This document shows, in pieces, positions 63,945-64,000 of a DNA stretch of 64,000 nucleotides. Both the position numbers and the translations under genes were made by a program. The notes under the pieces were generated by a model. The model had not been told where the DNA came from. It saw only the letters and a list, made by a program, of their open reading frames with translations, and did no database searches. Every line of letters starts with the position of its first letter. Position 1 is the first letter of the stretch. Source of the DNA: SG8-30 sp963715485 (GTDB taxonomy: Bacteria; Pseudomonadota; Gammaproteobacteria; Steroidobacterales; Steroidobacteraceae); NCBI GenBank assembly GCA_963715485.1, contig OY970244.1:744001-808000 (forward strand), in the 5' to 3' direction.

Positions 63945-64000
63945 GGCGGGTCTCCGGACGATGGACAGGCGGCAGCGCGAGCGAGGGATCTTAACCCCGC

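Overview
This 64 kb window is GC-rich (roughly two-thirds G+C by eye) and reads as the chromosome of a Gram-negative bacterium, most likely a gammaproteobacterium. The reasons are SlyX, YajQ, PrpE, DUF502, UbiB-type kinase, a tripartite RND pump, three TonB-dependent receptors, lipoproteins and a GlyGly-CTERM tail. I cannot place it to genus. There are no rRNA or tRNA genes, no prophage, no CRISPR array and no intact insertion sequence.

Layout. 0-9 kb: a secreted PKD/cytochrome protein, a GH18 chitinase, a HIT protein, a Tat-exported dioxygenase-like protein, a Crp/Fnr regulator, two small membrane proteins, a glycine-zipper lipoprotein and slyX. 9-12.5 kb: a TonB receptor (minus strand) and a VapBC-like toxin-antitoxin pair with its own palindromic operator. 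12.4-22 kb: small housekeeping and stress genes (DUF502, three GNATs, FMN reductase, membrane-anchored GST, a cupin lacking its core, OsmC, rhodanese, helix-hairpin-helix protein, an L7/L12-like membrane protein). 22-28.8 kb: prpE, DUF808, cysteine synthase and small membrane proteins. 28.9-38.5 kb: a DOMON/NamZ/nitrilase-like operon, a ThDP enzyme, UbiB-like kinase with acyltransferase, a methyltransferase, a thioredoxin-fold protein and a CDF transporter. 38.5-45.4 kb: tandem GFA protein, rhomboid protease, a multidomain stress lipoprotein coupled to a MacA/MacB-like pair, and a SYLF protein. 45.4-54.2 kb: tetR-tolC-MFP-RND efflux operon divergent from an OprC-type copper receptor. 54-64 kb: D-2-hydroxyacid dehydrogenase, uracil-DNA glycosylase-like protein, frdCAB, DUF3597, DUF937, a FecA-like receptor with an iron-box-like promoter, and yajQ.

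Two features cut across the whole window. First, about 40 single-base frameshifts interrupt at least 23 otherwise well conserved genes. Nearly all are +1 insertions and they concentrate between 28 and 43 kb. Both sides of each break continue the same protein family, so sequencing or assembly error is the simplest reading. Broken genes are annotated here as one locus with the breakpoints given. Second, several families of intergenic palindromes sit within a few bases of stop codons, where they probably act as terminators or REP-like elements.
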